In this document: in pieces, positions 23,256 to 31,992 of the stretch
Layout: each line of letters opens with the position of its first letter
How positions within the stretch are numbered: the first letter of the stretch is position 1
NCBI GenBank assembly: GCA_963790575.1
Contig: CAWBPD010000012.1
Span: forward strand, 186,001 to 250,000
DNA from: CAVTSA01 sp963790575
Lineage (GTDB): Bacteria; Chloroflexota; Dormibacteria; Dormibacterales; Dormibacteraceae
DNA: 64,000 nt
Direction of reading: 5' to 3'
Notes under the pieces: model-generated
The model's database searches: none
The model's input: only the letters and a program-made list of their open reading frames with translations
Told to the model about the DNA's origin: nothing
Position numbers and translations under genes: made by a program

Positions 23256-24821
23256 TCACTCCCACTCGATGGTGCCGGGGGGCTTCGACGTGATGTCGTA
23301 GACCACGCGGTTGACGCCGCGCACCTCGTTCGTGATACGCCCCGAGACGCGGGCCAGGAGGTCGTGCGGGACGCGCGCCCAGTCCGCCGTCATCCCGTCC
23401 TCAGAGGTCACCATCCGGACCGCGACCACGTTGGCGTAGGTCCGATAGTCACCCATCACTCCCACCGTTTGCAGCGGGGTCAGCACCGTGAAGGCTTGCC
23501 AGAGTTCGCGCACCAGCCCGGCCGCGCGCACCTCCTCCTGGACGATCCAGTCGGCGGCGCGCAGCGTCTCCAGCCGCTCCCAGGTCACGTCCCCGAGGCA
23601 GCGGATGGCGAGCCCGGGCCCGGGGAAGGGCTGCCGATAGACCATCTCGTCGGGGAGGCCCAGCTCCAACCCCACCCGCCGCACCTCGTCCTTGAACAAA
23701 AAGCGCAGGGGTTCCACCAGCTTGAAGCGGAGGTTGGGAGGCAGGCCGCCCACGTTGTGGTGTGACTTGATGACGACCGCGCTCTCCACCGTGTCCATGG
23801 CCGTCGACTCGATCACGTCGGGGTAGAGGGTGCCCTGGGCCAGAAACTCGATGTCGCCCAGCGCGCGCGCCTCCTCCTCGAAGACCTCGATGAACTCGGC
23901 CCCGATCACCTTGCGCTTGTCCTCGGGATCGGTGACCCCCGCCAGCGCGCCCAGAAACCGGTCCGCGGCCTGCGCGTGGCGAATCGAGATGTCCAGGTTG
24001 TCGTGGAGGACGTCCAGCACCAGCTCGGCCTCTCCCCGCCGGAGCAGGCCGTTGTCCACGAAGACGCAGGTCAGCTGATCCCCGATGGCGCGATGGACGA
24101 GCGTGGCCGCCACCGCCGAATCGACCCCCCCGGAGAGCGCGCAGATCACCCGGCCGGCGCCGACCTGGGCGCGGATGCGTTCGGTCGCCTCCTCCACCAC
24201 CGACCTCGCGGTCCAGGTACCGTGCAGGCCGGCGACGCCGAAGAGAAAGTTCTCGAGGATCGCCATTCCGTCACGCGTGTGGACCACCTCGGGATGGAAC
24301 TGGATGCCCCAGATCCGCTGACCGGCGTCGGCGAACGCGGCGAAGGGCGCGCTGGCCGTCCGGCCGTGGTTGACGAACCCGGGCGGCAGGCGCCGGACGT
24401 GGTCTCCGTGGCTCATCCAGATCGGCAGCTTTCCCGACAGGCCGCGCAGGAGGGCGCCCCCGTTCTCGATCACCAGCTCCGCCGACCCGTACTCCCGGAG
24501 ATCGGTGGGAACCACCTCGCCGCCCAGGTCGCGCGCGATCAGATTGCACCCGTAGCAGATGCCCAGCACCGGCAGGCCCGCCTCCAGGGCAGCGGCGTCG
24601 ACCTGCGGCGATCCCTGGTCGTAGACGCTGGCCGGCCCACCACTCAGGATGAGTGCGCTCGGACGGCGCGCGGTCAGCTGGTGCCAGGGCGTGGTGCCCG
24701 GCACCAGCTCGCAGTAGACGTTCGCCTCCCGGACCCTGCGCGCGATCAGCTGCGAGTACTGCGAACCGAAGTCGAGGACCAGGACCAGCTCCTGCGCGGG
24801 AGCGCGCGGGTGGGACGTCAT
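23256..24821 (-). CDS. guaA: GMP synthase (glutamine-hydrolysing)
   Basis: A bifunctional enzyme of about 521 residues that aminates XMP to GMP. The N-terminal glutamine amidotransferase has VLVLDFGSQYSQLIARR, the nucleophile Cys in LGICYGCNL and the triad His/Glu in FHPEVVHT. The ATP pyrophosphatase loop is ALSGGVDSAVAA, and the C-terminal dimerisation domain carries RQPFPGPGLAIR. Next to the nucleophile the usual GICYGMQ is GICYGCN here. Start is uncertain: I prefer the ATG at 24821, as a GTG at 24860 would add 13 residues but sits too near a possible -10 box. The adjacent solute-binding gene downstream is probably a separate unit. Confidence 0.94.
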   Translation of the reverse strand: MTSHPRAPAQELVLVLDFGSQYSQLIARRVREANVYCELVPGTTPWHQLTARRPSALILSGGPASVYDQGSPQVDAAALEAGLPVLGICYGCNLIARDLGGEVVPTDLREYGSAELVIENGGALLRGLSGKLPIWMSHGDHVRRLPPGFVNHGRTASAPFAAFADAGQRIWGIQFHPEVVHTRDGMAILENFLFGVAGLHGTWTARSVVEEATERIRAQVGAGRVICALSGGVDSAVAATLVHRAIGDQLTCVFVDNGLLRRGEAELVLDVLHDNLDISIRHAQAADRFLGALAGVTDPEDKRKVIGAEFIEVFEEEARALGDIEFLAQGTLYPDVIESTAMDTVESAVVIKSHHNVGGLPPNLRFKLVEPLRFLFKDEVRRVGLELGLPDEMVYRQPFPGPGLAIRCLGDVTWERLETLRAADWIVQEEVRAAGLVRELWQAFTVLTPLQTVGVMGDYRTYANVVAVRMVTSEDGMTADWARVPHDLLARVSGRITNEVRGVNRVVYDITSKPPGTIEWE

Positions 24822-24877
24822 CGGCGCAGCGGCTTCTGTGAGGGCATCTCCATCGATCACCTATTCTTGACTGCGCG

Positions 24878-25324
24878 GTGGCCGTCAAGACGCTGGAGTA
24901 TCTGCAAGGCATGTCCCCCGCCGACGCGCGGCGTCTGCGGGAAGTCGGGATCCGGCACAGCAATCAGCTGCTCCATGTGACCACACTGGCCATCGACCGG
25001 GAACGGCTGGGGAAGCGTACCGGCATCTCGCCCGACCGCCTGCTGCACTTCGCTCATCAGTGCGCACTGCTCGAGATCTCGGGCATGGACCAGTACATCC
25101 CGGTCGTGCGGCGCCTCGGCGTCGGGGACCTGAAGGCGCTCAAGCGGGCCAACCCCGAGGACCTGCACCGGCGGGTGGTGGACGCCGTCGGCTACAACGG
25201 CGCGCCCACGCTCTCCATGGTCGGGTACTGGATCTCGCAGGCCCGCCTCATCGACACCATCGAGGAGGACACCGGGGAGATCACGGTCGCCGAGCAGAAG
25301 GCCCTCTCCCGCGCCGTCGGCTGA
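24878..25324 (+). CDS. DUF4332-like helix-hairpin-helix protein
   Basis: A 148-residue soluble protein made of two similar helical halves: GMSPADARRLREVGIRHSNQL near the start and QYIPVVRRLGVGDLKALKRANPEDL in the second half. This repeated helix-hairpin-helix layout fits the DUF4332 family, whose role is unknown but whose fold suggests nucleic-acid or nucleotide binding. GTG start; a TATTCT box lies 10 nt before it, so the message has little or no leader. It is divergent from guaA with only a short shared spacer. Confidence 0.7.
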   Translation: MAVKTLEYLQGMSPADARRLREVGIRHSNQLLHVTTLAIDRERLGKRTGISPDRLLHFAHQCALLEISGMDQYIPVVRRLGVGDLKALKRANPEDLHRRVVDAVGYNGAPTLSMVGYWISQARLIDTIEEDTGEITVAEQKALSRAVG

Positions 25325-25334
25325 CGGGCGCCGG

Positions 25335-25823
25335 TCAGGAGGCGCGAGCGGTCAGGGTCCAGGTGCGTCCGCGCGGATTGGCGTCGTCGATCGCGATCGC
25401 GAGCTGGAGCCCGGGCAGCGTGGTCGCGGCCTGGTAGGGCCCGCGGTGGCCGAGCTGGCCCCGGAGCCAGGTGTCGAGGGCCGATCGCTGTGGCTCTCCG
25501 AGCGCGGGTGCCAGCGGTTGCAGCAGGAAGGCGGCCAGATCGGGAGGCGCCCCGGGGTTGCCGGCGATCACCGCGAGCTCAAGGCCGAGCACCGAGCCGG
25601 CGCCGGCGGCGAGCACACAGTAGGCCCGGACTGCCCCCAGCCGGTGCCCTCCCTCCACACTCAGCAGGCCCTCCTCGGGCTCCTCCTCCGTCAGGCCCTC
25701 ACCAAACGCCCAGGCTCGGAAGCTCTCGGCGGTGACGCCGGCCAGCGGCGGCGGCCCCGGTGCGGGCGGCGCTTCGCGGTGGAGCGCCGCACGCAGACGC
25801 TCCCAGGGACGCCGTTCGGACAT
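25335..25823 (-). CDS. Conserved-looking protein of unknown function
   Basis: A 162-residue soluble protein that I do not recognise. It has no signal peptide or membrane helix. The N-terminal part is basic (MSERRPWERLRAALHREAP), a Pro-rich linker follows, and the rest looks like an alpha/beta domain with hydrophobic strands such as VRAYCVLAAGAGSVLGLELAV. Coding quality is high (GC-rich third positions) and a TAGATT box lies 6 nt before its ATG, the leaderless pattern seen across this window. It converges on the DUF4332 gene with 10 nt between the stops. Confidence 0.65.
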   Translation of the reverse strand: MSERRPWERLRAALHREAPPAPGPPPLAGVTAESFRAWAFGEGLTEEEPEEGLLSVEGGHRLGAVRAYCVLAAGAGSVLGLELAVIAGNPGAPPDLAAFLLQPLAPALGEPQRSALDTWLRGQLGHRGPYQAATTLPGLQLAIAIDDANPRGRTWTLTARAS

Positions 25824-25872
25824 ACGCAGAATCTACGGTGCCGCCGGCTGGGACGGAGTCCGCGACGCAGAT

Positions 25873-25950
25873 CCCCGACTGCCGCCACTCGGGGCGAGCC
25901 AGGCACCCCAAGGGCACCGACTGCCGGCACTCGGGGCGAGCCAGGCACGG
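25873..25950. repeat. Family E palindromic array, two 42-bp units
   Basis: Two units CCGACTGCCGGCACTCGGGG plus the linker CGAGCCAGGCAC. Their TGCCGGCA cores centre at about 25883 and 25925, 42 bp apart; unit 1 has one base change in the core (TGCCGCCA). The array lies between the start of one minus-strand gene and the end of the next. The same core in CTGAATGCCGGCATTC form is found at 56199. Confidence 0.88.
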
Positions 25951-25953
25951 GGG

Positions 25954-27006
25954 TCAGCGGGTAATGGTGACCTTGCGCAGGCTGCGGGGCCGGTCCGGGT
26001 CGTAGCCGCGCCGGCGTGCGATCTCCAGGGCGAGCAGCTGGCCCGCGACCGCGAACGGGATGACCGTCAGCGGTTCCGGCAGTCCCAGCGCCAGCGACCA
26101 GCTCAGAGCGTGGGCTCCCCTCTCAGGGACGGCCTGGTCGGTGAACCGGGCCACCCGTGCCCCCAGGCCCTGGAGCTGAGCGGAGAGCGCCCGCATCTCG
26201 GCCAGCGCCGGCCCCTCCGCCTCCAGCAGCAGCACCGGGAAGCCGGGCTCGATGATCGCCAGGGGACCGTGCTGAAAGTCGGCCACCGAGCGCGCCTCGG
26301 CGACCGCGTAGGACGTCTCCATGATCTTGAGCGCGATCTCCTGCGCGGTGGCGAGGTGGAAGCCTCGTCCCAGCACCGCCAGCCGGGGTGCGTCGAGGGC
26401 TTCCGCCAGCCGTGACACCACGCCGTCGCGCCGGGCGTCGAGCACCTGCTGAATCGCCTCCGGAACACGCTGCAGCCCGGCCGCGAAGCCGGGGTCGGGC
26501 GTCAGCGCATCCGACAGCATGGCGAGCAGAAAGAGCGTCGCCGTGTACGTCTTGGACGCCGGCACGCTCCGTTCCTGGCCCGCCCCCAGCGGCAGGACAT
26601 GGTCCGCCGCCTGGGCCAGCCGCGAGGCCACGTCGTTGGTGAGCGCGATCGTGAGCGCCCCCTGCCCGCGCGCCTCCTCGACCACCGAACAGATGTCGAC
26701 CGAAGCCCCCGACTGCGAGATCCCGATCACGCAGAACCGGTCCACTCGCGGCGCCTGGTGGTAGAGGCTGAAGGCGGAGGGCGCCGCCAGCGACACCACC
26801 GCGTGGTTGCGCAGCTCGAGCAGGTACTTGGCGTAGGTGGCGGCATGGTCGGAGGTACCGCGGGCCGCGATCACGAACCCGGCCGGCCCGCGTTCGGTGA
26901 TGGCGGCTGCCGCCCCACGGACCTGGTCGACCCGGTCGGCGGCCTGCGAGCGCGTGACCTCGGCTTGTTCCAGGATCTCCCCCTCGAACACCGCCCCCCC
27001 GGTCAC
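25954..27006 (-). CDS. SIS-domain aminosugar isomerase/deaminase
   Basis: A 350-residue cytosolic protein with two sugar isomerase (SIS) domains, like the isomerase half of GlmS and the AgaS/FrlB enzymes. Readable motifs are the first SIS loop IAARGTSDHAATYAKYLLE, the phosphosugar-binding GISQSGASVDICSVVEEA, and in the second domain LGRGFHLATAQEIALKIMET. There is no glutamine amidotransferase domain, so it works as a deaminase or isomerase and not as a GlmS synthase. The GTG start overlaps the nagA stop by four bases. Together the two would turn N-acetylglucosamine 6-phosphate into glucosamine 6-phosphate and then fructose 6-phosphate. Confidence 0.85.
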   Translation of the reverse strand: MTGGAVFEGEILEQAEVTRSQAADRVDQVRGAAAAITERGPAGFVIAARGTSDHAATYAKYLLELRNHAVVSLAAPSAFSLYHQAPRVDRFCVIGISQSGASVDICSVVEEARGQGALTIALTNDVASRLAQAADHVLPLGAGQERSVPASKTYTATLFLLAMLSDALTPDPGFAAGLQRVPEAIQQVLDARRDGVVSRLAEALDAPRLAVLGRGFHLATAQEIALKIMETSYAVAEARSVADFQHGPLAIIEPGFPVLLLEAEGPALAEMRALSAQLQGLGARVARFTDQAVPERGAHALSWSLALGLPEPLTVIPFAVAGQLLALEIARRRGYDPDRPRSLRKVTITR

Positions 27007-28172
27007 AGCGTCCTCCTGCGGTACGCGATCTCGCCCGCCACCAGGGTGGTCTCGACCCGCAGCTCGGCGTCGAGCAGCACCAGGTCGGCGGCCGCGCCCG
27101 CGCGGAGCGTTCCCCAGCCGGTCTCACCGAGCAGGCGTGCCGGGGTCGAGGTCGCCATCGCGATCGCCGGCTGCAGGCCGACCCCGGGAAGCTGCGCCAT
27201 CGTCCGCACCAGCACGTCGGTGGTGGCCATGCTACCGGCCAGCGTGACGCCGTCCTCCAGGACGATCCGGTGTCCGTCGCTCACCACCACCCGGGTTCCC
27301 AGACGGTAGCGACCAGGCGGCGAGTCGGCGGCGGCGACCGCGTCCGAGGTGAGCAGGATGCCGGAGGGGCCTTTCAGGCGGGCCGCGATCTCGAGCAGCG
27401 CGGGCGCGACGTGCAGGCCGTCCGCGATCAACCCCGCCGTCACCCAGCCCGTGGTGAGAACCGCCCCCGGTACCCCGGGCGCTCGGTGTCCGAGCGGCGA
27501 CATCGCGTTGAAGAGATGAGTGGCCATGCGGGCACCCGCCCAGAAGCCCGCCCTCGCCACCTCGGCCGACGCGTCCGAGTGCCCGACCGAGACCACGATG
27601 CCCGCGCTCACCAGGCGCGTGATCGCCTCCAGTGCCCCCGGCAGTTCGGGAGCCAGGGTGATGATGCGAGGTCGGGCGGCGATCACGCGATCCACGCCGA
27701 CCGGGTCCGGCGGGCGCAGGTGATCGGGATCGTGCGCGCCTCGCTTCGCCGGGCTCAGGAACGGGCCCTCCTGATGAATGCCCAGCACCCGAGCACGCGG
27801 GCCGGCAGCCCGGGCGGCACGGGCCGCCTCGGCAGGGGCCGTGACCAGCTTGTCCAACGGGCCCGTGACCACGGTCGGGCAGAAAGCGGTCACGCCGTGC
27901 GCCGGCAGCCGGTCCGCGATCCCCGCGATCGCGTCGGCCCCGTCGGCGACGTCCAGGCCACCGAGACCGTTGACCTGGAGATCGCAGAACCCAGGGGCCA
28001 CCACCATCCCCGGACCTCCCAGCACCTCACCCACGCCGCGTCTGGCTGCGGGTCCGGGCTCCCCCCCGCCGAGCGCGACGATGCGCCCCGCGTCGATGCG
28101 CACCCAGCCTTCTCCGTCGAGACCGGCGCCGTCGACCAGGCGACCCCAGAGCAACTGCGAACCGGAGCGCAC
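27003..28172 (-). CDS. nagA: N-acetylglucosamine-6-phosphate deacetylase
   Basis: A 389-residue TIM-barrel amidohydrolase that removes acetate from GlcNAc 6-phosphate. Metal and catalytic motifs are GIHQEGPFLSPAKRGAH, VSVGHSDA, THLFNAMSPLGHR and LLTSDAV with the catalytic Asp; the C-terminal metal-dependent hydrolase end reads GTLRAGAAADLVLLD. The start is taken as GTG at 28172 because a TACCCT box lies 7 nt upstream; the open frame extends much further but only into the region of the divergent gene. An inverted repeat upstream (28199-28232) may be an operator. Confidence 0.92.
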   Translation of the reverse strand: MRSGSQLLWGRLVDGAGLDGEGWVRIDAGRIVALGGGEPGPAARRGVGEVLGGPGMVVAPGFCDLQVNGLGGLDVADGADAIAGIADRLPAHGVTAFCPTVVTGPLDKLVTAPAEAARAARAAGPRARVLGIHQEGPFLSPAKRGAHDPDHLRPPDPVGVDRVIAARPRIITLAPELPGALEAITRLVSAGIVVSVGHSDASAEVARAGFWAGARMATHLFNAMSPLGHRAPGVPGAVLTTGWVTAGLIADGLHVAPALLEIAARLKGPSGILLTSDAVAAADSPPGRYRLGTRVVVSDGHRIVLEDGVTLAGSMATTDVLVRTMAQLPGVGLQPAIAMATSTPARLLGETGWGTLRAGAAADLVLLDAELRVETTLVAGEIAYRRRTL

Positions 28173-28198
28173 AGTGCCAAGGGTAGGGAGGCGGCGAA

Positions 28199-28232
28199 CC
28201 GGTCGACACACCGGGTCAGACAGTTCGACCGG
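28199..28232. promoter_or_regulatory. Inverted repeat between nagA and lipoprotein gene
   Basis: Perfect 8-bp arms CCGGTCGA and TCGACCGG separated by 18 nt, in the 96-nt divergent spacer. Position suggests a regulator site for one or both genes; no known operator sequence is matched. Confidence 0.4.
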
Positions 28233-28268
28233 CGCCCCGACGGCGCGGGATGGCACAATAGGCGGCCT

Positions 28269-29324
28269 ATGACCCCCACCAGACGGGCCTGGCGGACGGT
28301 CCAAGGAGCGCTGCTGATCGGACTGGCGGCCCTTCTGGTCAGCGCTTGTTCCGGGTCCAACCCCTTCGGTGGCACCCTGCTGGGACCGCCAGTCTCCGAG
28401 ATCGCACACGACGCCGTCAACGCCTACCAGTCGGCGCGGGCGGTCCGGGTGCAAGGCTCCTATCGCACGGCATCGTCGGTCCCGGTCACCGTGCGGGTGG
28501 CCGTCCAGCCTTCGAACGGTGACGCCATCACCGGACAGGCCACCTACGACGGCGCACCGCTGGACGTGGTGGGGCGTGACGGAAGCCTGTTCACCAAAGG
28601 TGTCAAGTACTGGCAAGCGGAGGGCGCCCAGGGCCTCCACACCTGGCCGCAGTACGGATCCGGCTGGGTGCTGGCGCCGAGCAACGATCCCGCCGCCGAG
28701 GCGATCGCCGGCGCCGCCGACCTGGGCGGGTTGTTGAGTCAGCTCGACCAGCACTCCTCGGCACTGGTGTCAGAGGGGACCAGCGAGTTCGAAGGTCAGC
28801 AGATCGCATCGCTCCGTGATGGGCACACCGTCTATGACGTGACCACCTCGCCTCCCTACCGGCTGCTCGCGCTGCGTCGCAGCGGCGACCCCCGATCCGC
28901 CGCCGGACTGCGGGATCTCAACCTGCAGGTCCACTACGGCGGCAAGGCGAAGATCGCGGTGCCGGCGCCGGGGCAGTACGTCAACCCCCGGGACGCGTCC
29001 ACCTTCCCCGCCTACTACATGGTCCAGACCACCTCCGATCTGCAGTCCTGTGACAAGAGCTCGTGCGGCTTCACCGCCACCCTCGTCAACACCACCGGCG
29101 CCGAGCAGGGTCAGGTGACGGCGACGCTGGCGCTCTACCAAGACGCGCGGGACACCCAGCTCCTGGGCTCCTGCAGCGCCCCGGTCCCGCAGGTGGGGAC
29201 GGGTCAGACCACGACCGTCAGCTGCCGCATCAACAGCCAGCAGTACCAGTCCTTCTATGCCTCACTGACCGGGTCCGCCAGCGTCTACCGGCACGTCTCG
29301 ATCCAGGATCCCCCCTACAACTGA
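28269..29324 (+). CDS. Secreted lipoprotein of unknown function
   Basis: A 351-residue exported lipoprotein. Residues 10-26 form a signal with the lipobox LVSAC, Cys at position 27 being the lipidation site. The mature protein has a two-part build: residues 45-230 resemble the curved beta-sheet lipid-binding lipoproteins (LppX/LprG/LolA-like), which is a guess from strand pattern only. The C-terminal part has a Cys pair in LQSCDKSSCGF and another in LGSCSAPV, looking like an Ig-like domain. A CACAAT box is 9 nt before the ATG, so it is probably leaderless. Its last codons overlap the convergent reductase gene by ten bases. Confidence 0.75.
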   Translation: MTPTRRAWRTVQGALLIGLAALLVSACSGSNPFGGTLLGPPVSEIAHDAVNAYQSARAVRVQGSYRTASSVPVTVRVAVQPSNGDAITGQATYDGAPLDVVGRDGSLFTKGVKYWQAEGAQGLHTWPQYGSGWVLAPSNDPAAEAIAGAADLGGLLSQLDQHSSALVSEGTSEFEGQQIASLRDGHTVYDVTTSPPYRLLALRRSGDPRSAAGLRDLNLQVHYGGKAKIAVPAPGQYVNPRDASTFPAYYMVQTTSDLQSCDKSSCGFTATLVNTTGAEQGQVTATLALYQDARDTQLLGSCSAPVPQVGTGQTTTVSCRINSQQYQSFYASLTGSASVYRHVSIQDPPYN

Positions 29325-29953
29325 ACCGGGCCTCGACCGGACTCTCTGGAAGGCCGGGCGACGCGGTAGGTGACGTGGGTCGCGAAGCGTGAGGAGTGGA
29401 CGCCGGCGATCTCGAGGTCCAGGTCCCGCTCGAAGCCGTCGAAGAGCCTCTTCCCACGGCCCAGGATCACCGGCGCGGTTGAGATCGAGAGTTCGTCCAC
29501 GAGGCCCCGCGCCAGCGCCTGCCGGATTGTGTCGGCGCCCCCCACGAACCCGAGGTCGCGGTCCCCGGCCGCCTCGCGAGCCAGCCCCACAGCGGTCTCG
29601 AAGTCGCCCACGAAGCGGAACCCGCTCTCGGGGCCGGGGGCCTCGTGGACCCGGTGCGTGAGCACCAGGAGAGTCGAACCGAACGGGTTGGTGCCTCCCC
29701 AGGCGCCGGCGGCGTCGTACATGCTCCGCCCGCAGATGCCGGCCCCGAGGTTCGCGACCAGGGCGTCGTAGAAGACCTTGTCCTCTCCCGACATGGCGCC
29801 CATCTCGCGCTGGGAGGCGTAGGTCCAGGGGCCGCCGAAGACCCAATGGTGGAGCCGCTCGCCGCCGATGCCCAGGCCCTGACCGGGCCGGTCGTCGGGC
29901 CCGGCTATGTAGCCGTCGACGGAGGTGGTGATGCTCGCGATCGCCTTGCCCAT
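29315..29953 (-). CDS. RibD C-terminal / dihydrofolate reductase-like protein
   Basis: A 212-residue NADPH-dependent reductase of the RibD-C/DHFR-like group, common in soil bacteria as single-domain proteins. The start KAIASITTSVDGYIAGPDD is the family's substrate strand, GICGRSMYDAAGAWGG follows, and the NADPH-binding GFVGGADTIRQALARGLVDEL and the end motif APVILGRGKRLFD are clear. The substrate is not known; it is unlikely to be the main folate or riboflavin enzyme since it lacks the deaminase domain and has no pathway neighbours. Confidence 0.85.
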   Translation of the reverse strand: MGKAIASITTSVDGYIAGPDDRPGQGLGIGGERLHHWVFGGPWTYASQREMGAMSGEDKVFYDALVANLGAGICGRSMYDAAGAWGGTNPFGSTLLVLTHRVHEAPGPESGFRFVGDFETAVGLAREAAGDRDLGFVGGADTIRQALARGLVDELSISTAPVILGRGKRLFDGFERDLDLEIAGVHSSRFATHVTYRVARPSRESGRGPVQL

Positions 29954-30039
29954 GACGGATCCTCCTCATCAAGCCGGCGCTCCCGGGCGGAGCCCCTCAT
30001 CCAATCCGTCGCCTCAGCGCGCCGGAAATCGACACGCCC

Positions 30040-30630
30040 TCAGACGGAGCCGGCCTCCCGCGCCGCCTGCTCGACCTTCGCGCGGTAGGCCTCCCACCAG
30101 GCGGGATCCTCAGAGGGCAGGTTGCTGACCCCGGGTCGCAGCCCGGCCGCGCCGTCGATCAGCTCGCGCACGATGTCGGCGTGACCTGCGTGTCGCTCGG
30201 TCTCGGCGATCACGTGCACGAGGATGCGGTGAAGGGCGGCCTGGCGCCGTTCCTCCGGCCACCACGGGACCTTCCCGATCGCATCCAGGTCGCGGCCATC
30301 GATGGTCTCGTCCGAGTGGGCCCAGACCCGGCGGTAGAGGCCGACGATCGAGTCTCGCGACTCTTGCGGCGTCGCCCACATATCGTCGTTGATCTCGGCG
30401 CCTTCGTCGAACCAGGGAAGCGGCTCCGGGAACCGCCGCCCGAAGGTCTCGCCGAGGTAGCCGGCCTCCACGCTCGCCACATGCTTGACCAACCCCAGCA
30501 GGTTGGTGCCGGTCGGCGTCAGCGGCCGCCGGAGGTCGTACTCGGAGAGGCCCTCGAGCTTCCAGACCAGGGCCTCGCGACCCCGCTGCAGGTACTGCTT
30601 GAGCACCGCCTTCGCGTCCGAATCAGCCAT
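30040..30630 (-). CDS. DinB-superfamily DUF664 protein
   Basis: A 196-residue four-helix protein of the DinB/DUF664 superfamily, which includes thiol-S-transferases that use mycothiol or bacillithiol. The three metal-binding histidines can be placed in LVKHVASVEAGY (about 48) and in HRILVHVIAETERHAGHAD (about 135-150). A TATCCT box 8 nt before the ATG makes the message leaderless and fixes the start at 30630; longer reading into the dehydrogenase gene is not supported. The family name refers to DNA-damage induction in Bacillus, but nothing here shows SOS control. Confidence 0.83.
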   Translation of the reverse strand: MADSDAKAVLKQYLQRGREALVWKLEGLSEYDLRRPLTPTGTNLLGLVKHVASVEAGYLGETFGRRFPEPLPWFDEGAEINDDMWATPQESRDSIVGLYRRVWAHSDETIDGRDLDAIGKVPWWPEERRQAALHRILVHVIAETERHAGHADIVRELIDGAAGLRPGVSNLPSEDPAWWEAYRAKVEQAAREAGSV

Positions 30631-30635
30631 GGCGC

Positions 30636-31901
30636 TCAAGGATAGGTGCCGCGGGCGGCGGAGGCCGCCGCCACCCGGCCCACCGCGAGCATGTAGGCGG
30701 CGCGGCGCAGATCGAGTCCGCGGTCGGCTGCCAGTGCCCGGGTCCGCTGGTAGGCGGCCGCCAGGACGGCGCGGAGACGCTGATCGACCTCCGCCCGGTC
30801 CCAGAAGAACGCCTGCAGGTCCTGGACCCACTCGAAGTAGGAGACGACGACGCCGCCGGAGCCGGCCAGGACATCGGGAACCACGTCGACTCCCCGTTCC
30901 TCAAGGACGCGGTCGGCTTCTTCGGTGAGTCCCGCGTTCGCGGCCTCGGTGACCAGCCGAGCCTGGACGCGGTCGGCGTTGCCGGCATGGATCTGGTGCT
31001 CGCGGGCGGCCGGCACCAGTACCGTGACGGGCAGGGCGAGGAGTTCCTCGTTCGTGATCGGCTCCGCCTTCAAAAAGCCGCCCACCGTGCCCGACTCCTG
31101 ATGGTGCCGGTGCAGGGCCTCGAGATCCAGCCCGCCCTCGGTGAAGACGCCCCCGGTGTGGTCGCTGACCGCCACCACACGCAGACCCTCCCCGGCCAGC
31201 AGGCGAGCCGCCGACGCGCCCACCTGGCCGAACCCCTGAATCGCCACCGTCGGGGTCGCGGGTGGGTCGGACAGGTGGCGCAGGGCCTCCAGGGTGAGAT
31301 AGGTGACTCCGCGGCCGGCCGCGTCGGTGCGTCCTTCCGAGCCTCCGACCGCGGTCGGCTTGCCGGTCACGGTCGCGGTCACGGAGTGCCCTTCGTGCAT
31401 CGACTTGGTGTCCATGATCCAGGCCATCACGCGATCCCCGGTCCCGATGTCGGGAGCGGCGATATCCCGTTCCGGCCCGAGCAGGATGCCGATCTCGGTC
31501 GCGTAGCGGCGGGTCAGCCGCTCCAGCTCGACGCTCGTCAACGACTTAGGGTCGACCGCCACCCCTCCTTTGGCGCCGCCGAACGGAATGTTCACCACCG
31601 CCGACTTCCAGGTCATCAGCATCGAGAGCGCCCGCATGGTGTCGAGGGTGATCTCGGGTGAGTAGCGGATCCCGCCCTTGGCCGGACCCAGCGCGATGTT
31701 GTGGTGGACACGGTAGCCGGTGAACACCTCGACGTGGTCCTCGTCGCCCTCGCGCCGCACCGGGAAGTGGACGGTCAGCTCCCGCTTGGTCTCCCGGAGC
31801 GTCAGCCGCGAGCGTTCCGGCAGCTCGAGACGTTCCGCCGCCTCGTCGACGCGCCGGCGGGCGGCTTCCAGCAGCGATGCGCTCTCCACCGGCGTCGACA
31901 C
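30636..31901 (-). CDS. Glu/Leu/Phe/Val dehydrogenase family protein
   Basis: A 421-residue NAD(P)-dependent amino-acid dehydrogenase, most like glutamate dehydrogenase: it interconverts glutamate with 2-oxoglutarate and ammonia. The catalytic-Lys region reads GPAKGGIRY and IPFGGAKGGVAVDP, the active Asp lies in DIAAPDIGTGDRVMAW, and the Rossmann motif is AIQGFGQVGASAARLL. The C-terminal EWVQDLQAFFW is typical of the GdhA/GudB group. The GTG start has a GGTGGTGAG ribosome site just before it. Co-factor preference is not readable with confidence. Confidence 0.9.
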   Translation of the reverse strand: MSTPVESASLLEAARRRVDEAAERLELPERSRLTLRETKRELTVHFPVRREGDEDHVEVFTGYRVHHNIALGPAKGGIRYSPEITLDTMRALSMLMTWKSAVVNIPFGGAKGGVAVDPKSLTSVELERLTRRYATEIGILLGPERDIAAPDIGTGDRVMAWIMDTKSMHEGHSVTATVTGKPTAVGGSEGRTDAAGRGVTYLTLEALRHLSDPPATPTVAIQGFGQVGASAARLLAGEGLRVVAVSDHTGGVFTEGGLDLEALHRHHQESGTVGGFLKAEPITNEELLALPVTVLVPAAREHQIHAGNADRVQARLVTEAANAGLTEEADRVLEERGVDVVPDVLAGSGGVVVSYFEWVQDLQAFFWDRAEVDQRLRAVLAAAYQRTRALAADRGLDLRRAAYMLAVGRVAAASAARGTYP

Positions 31902-31992
31902 CTCACCACCTCGTACTTCCGTCCGGCGACAACTCCGGACGGCCCGATCTCAACCCGATCGCGCTTTCCCGGTCAGCCCGAAGCTTAGGACC

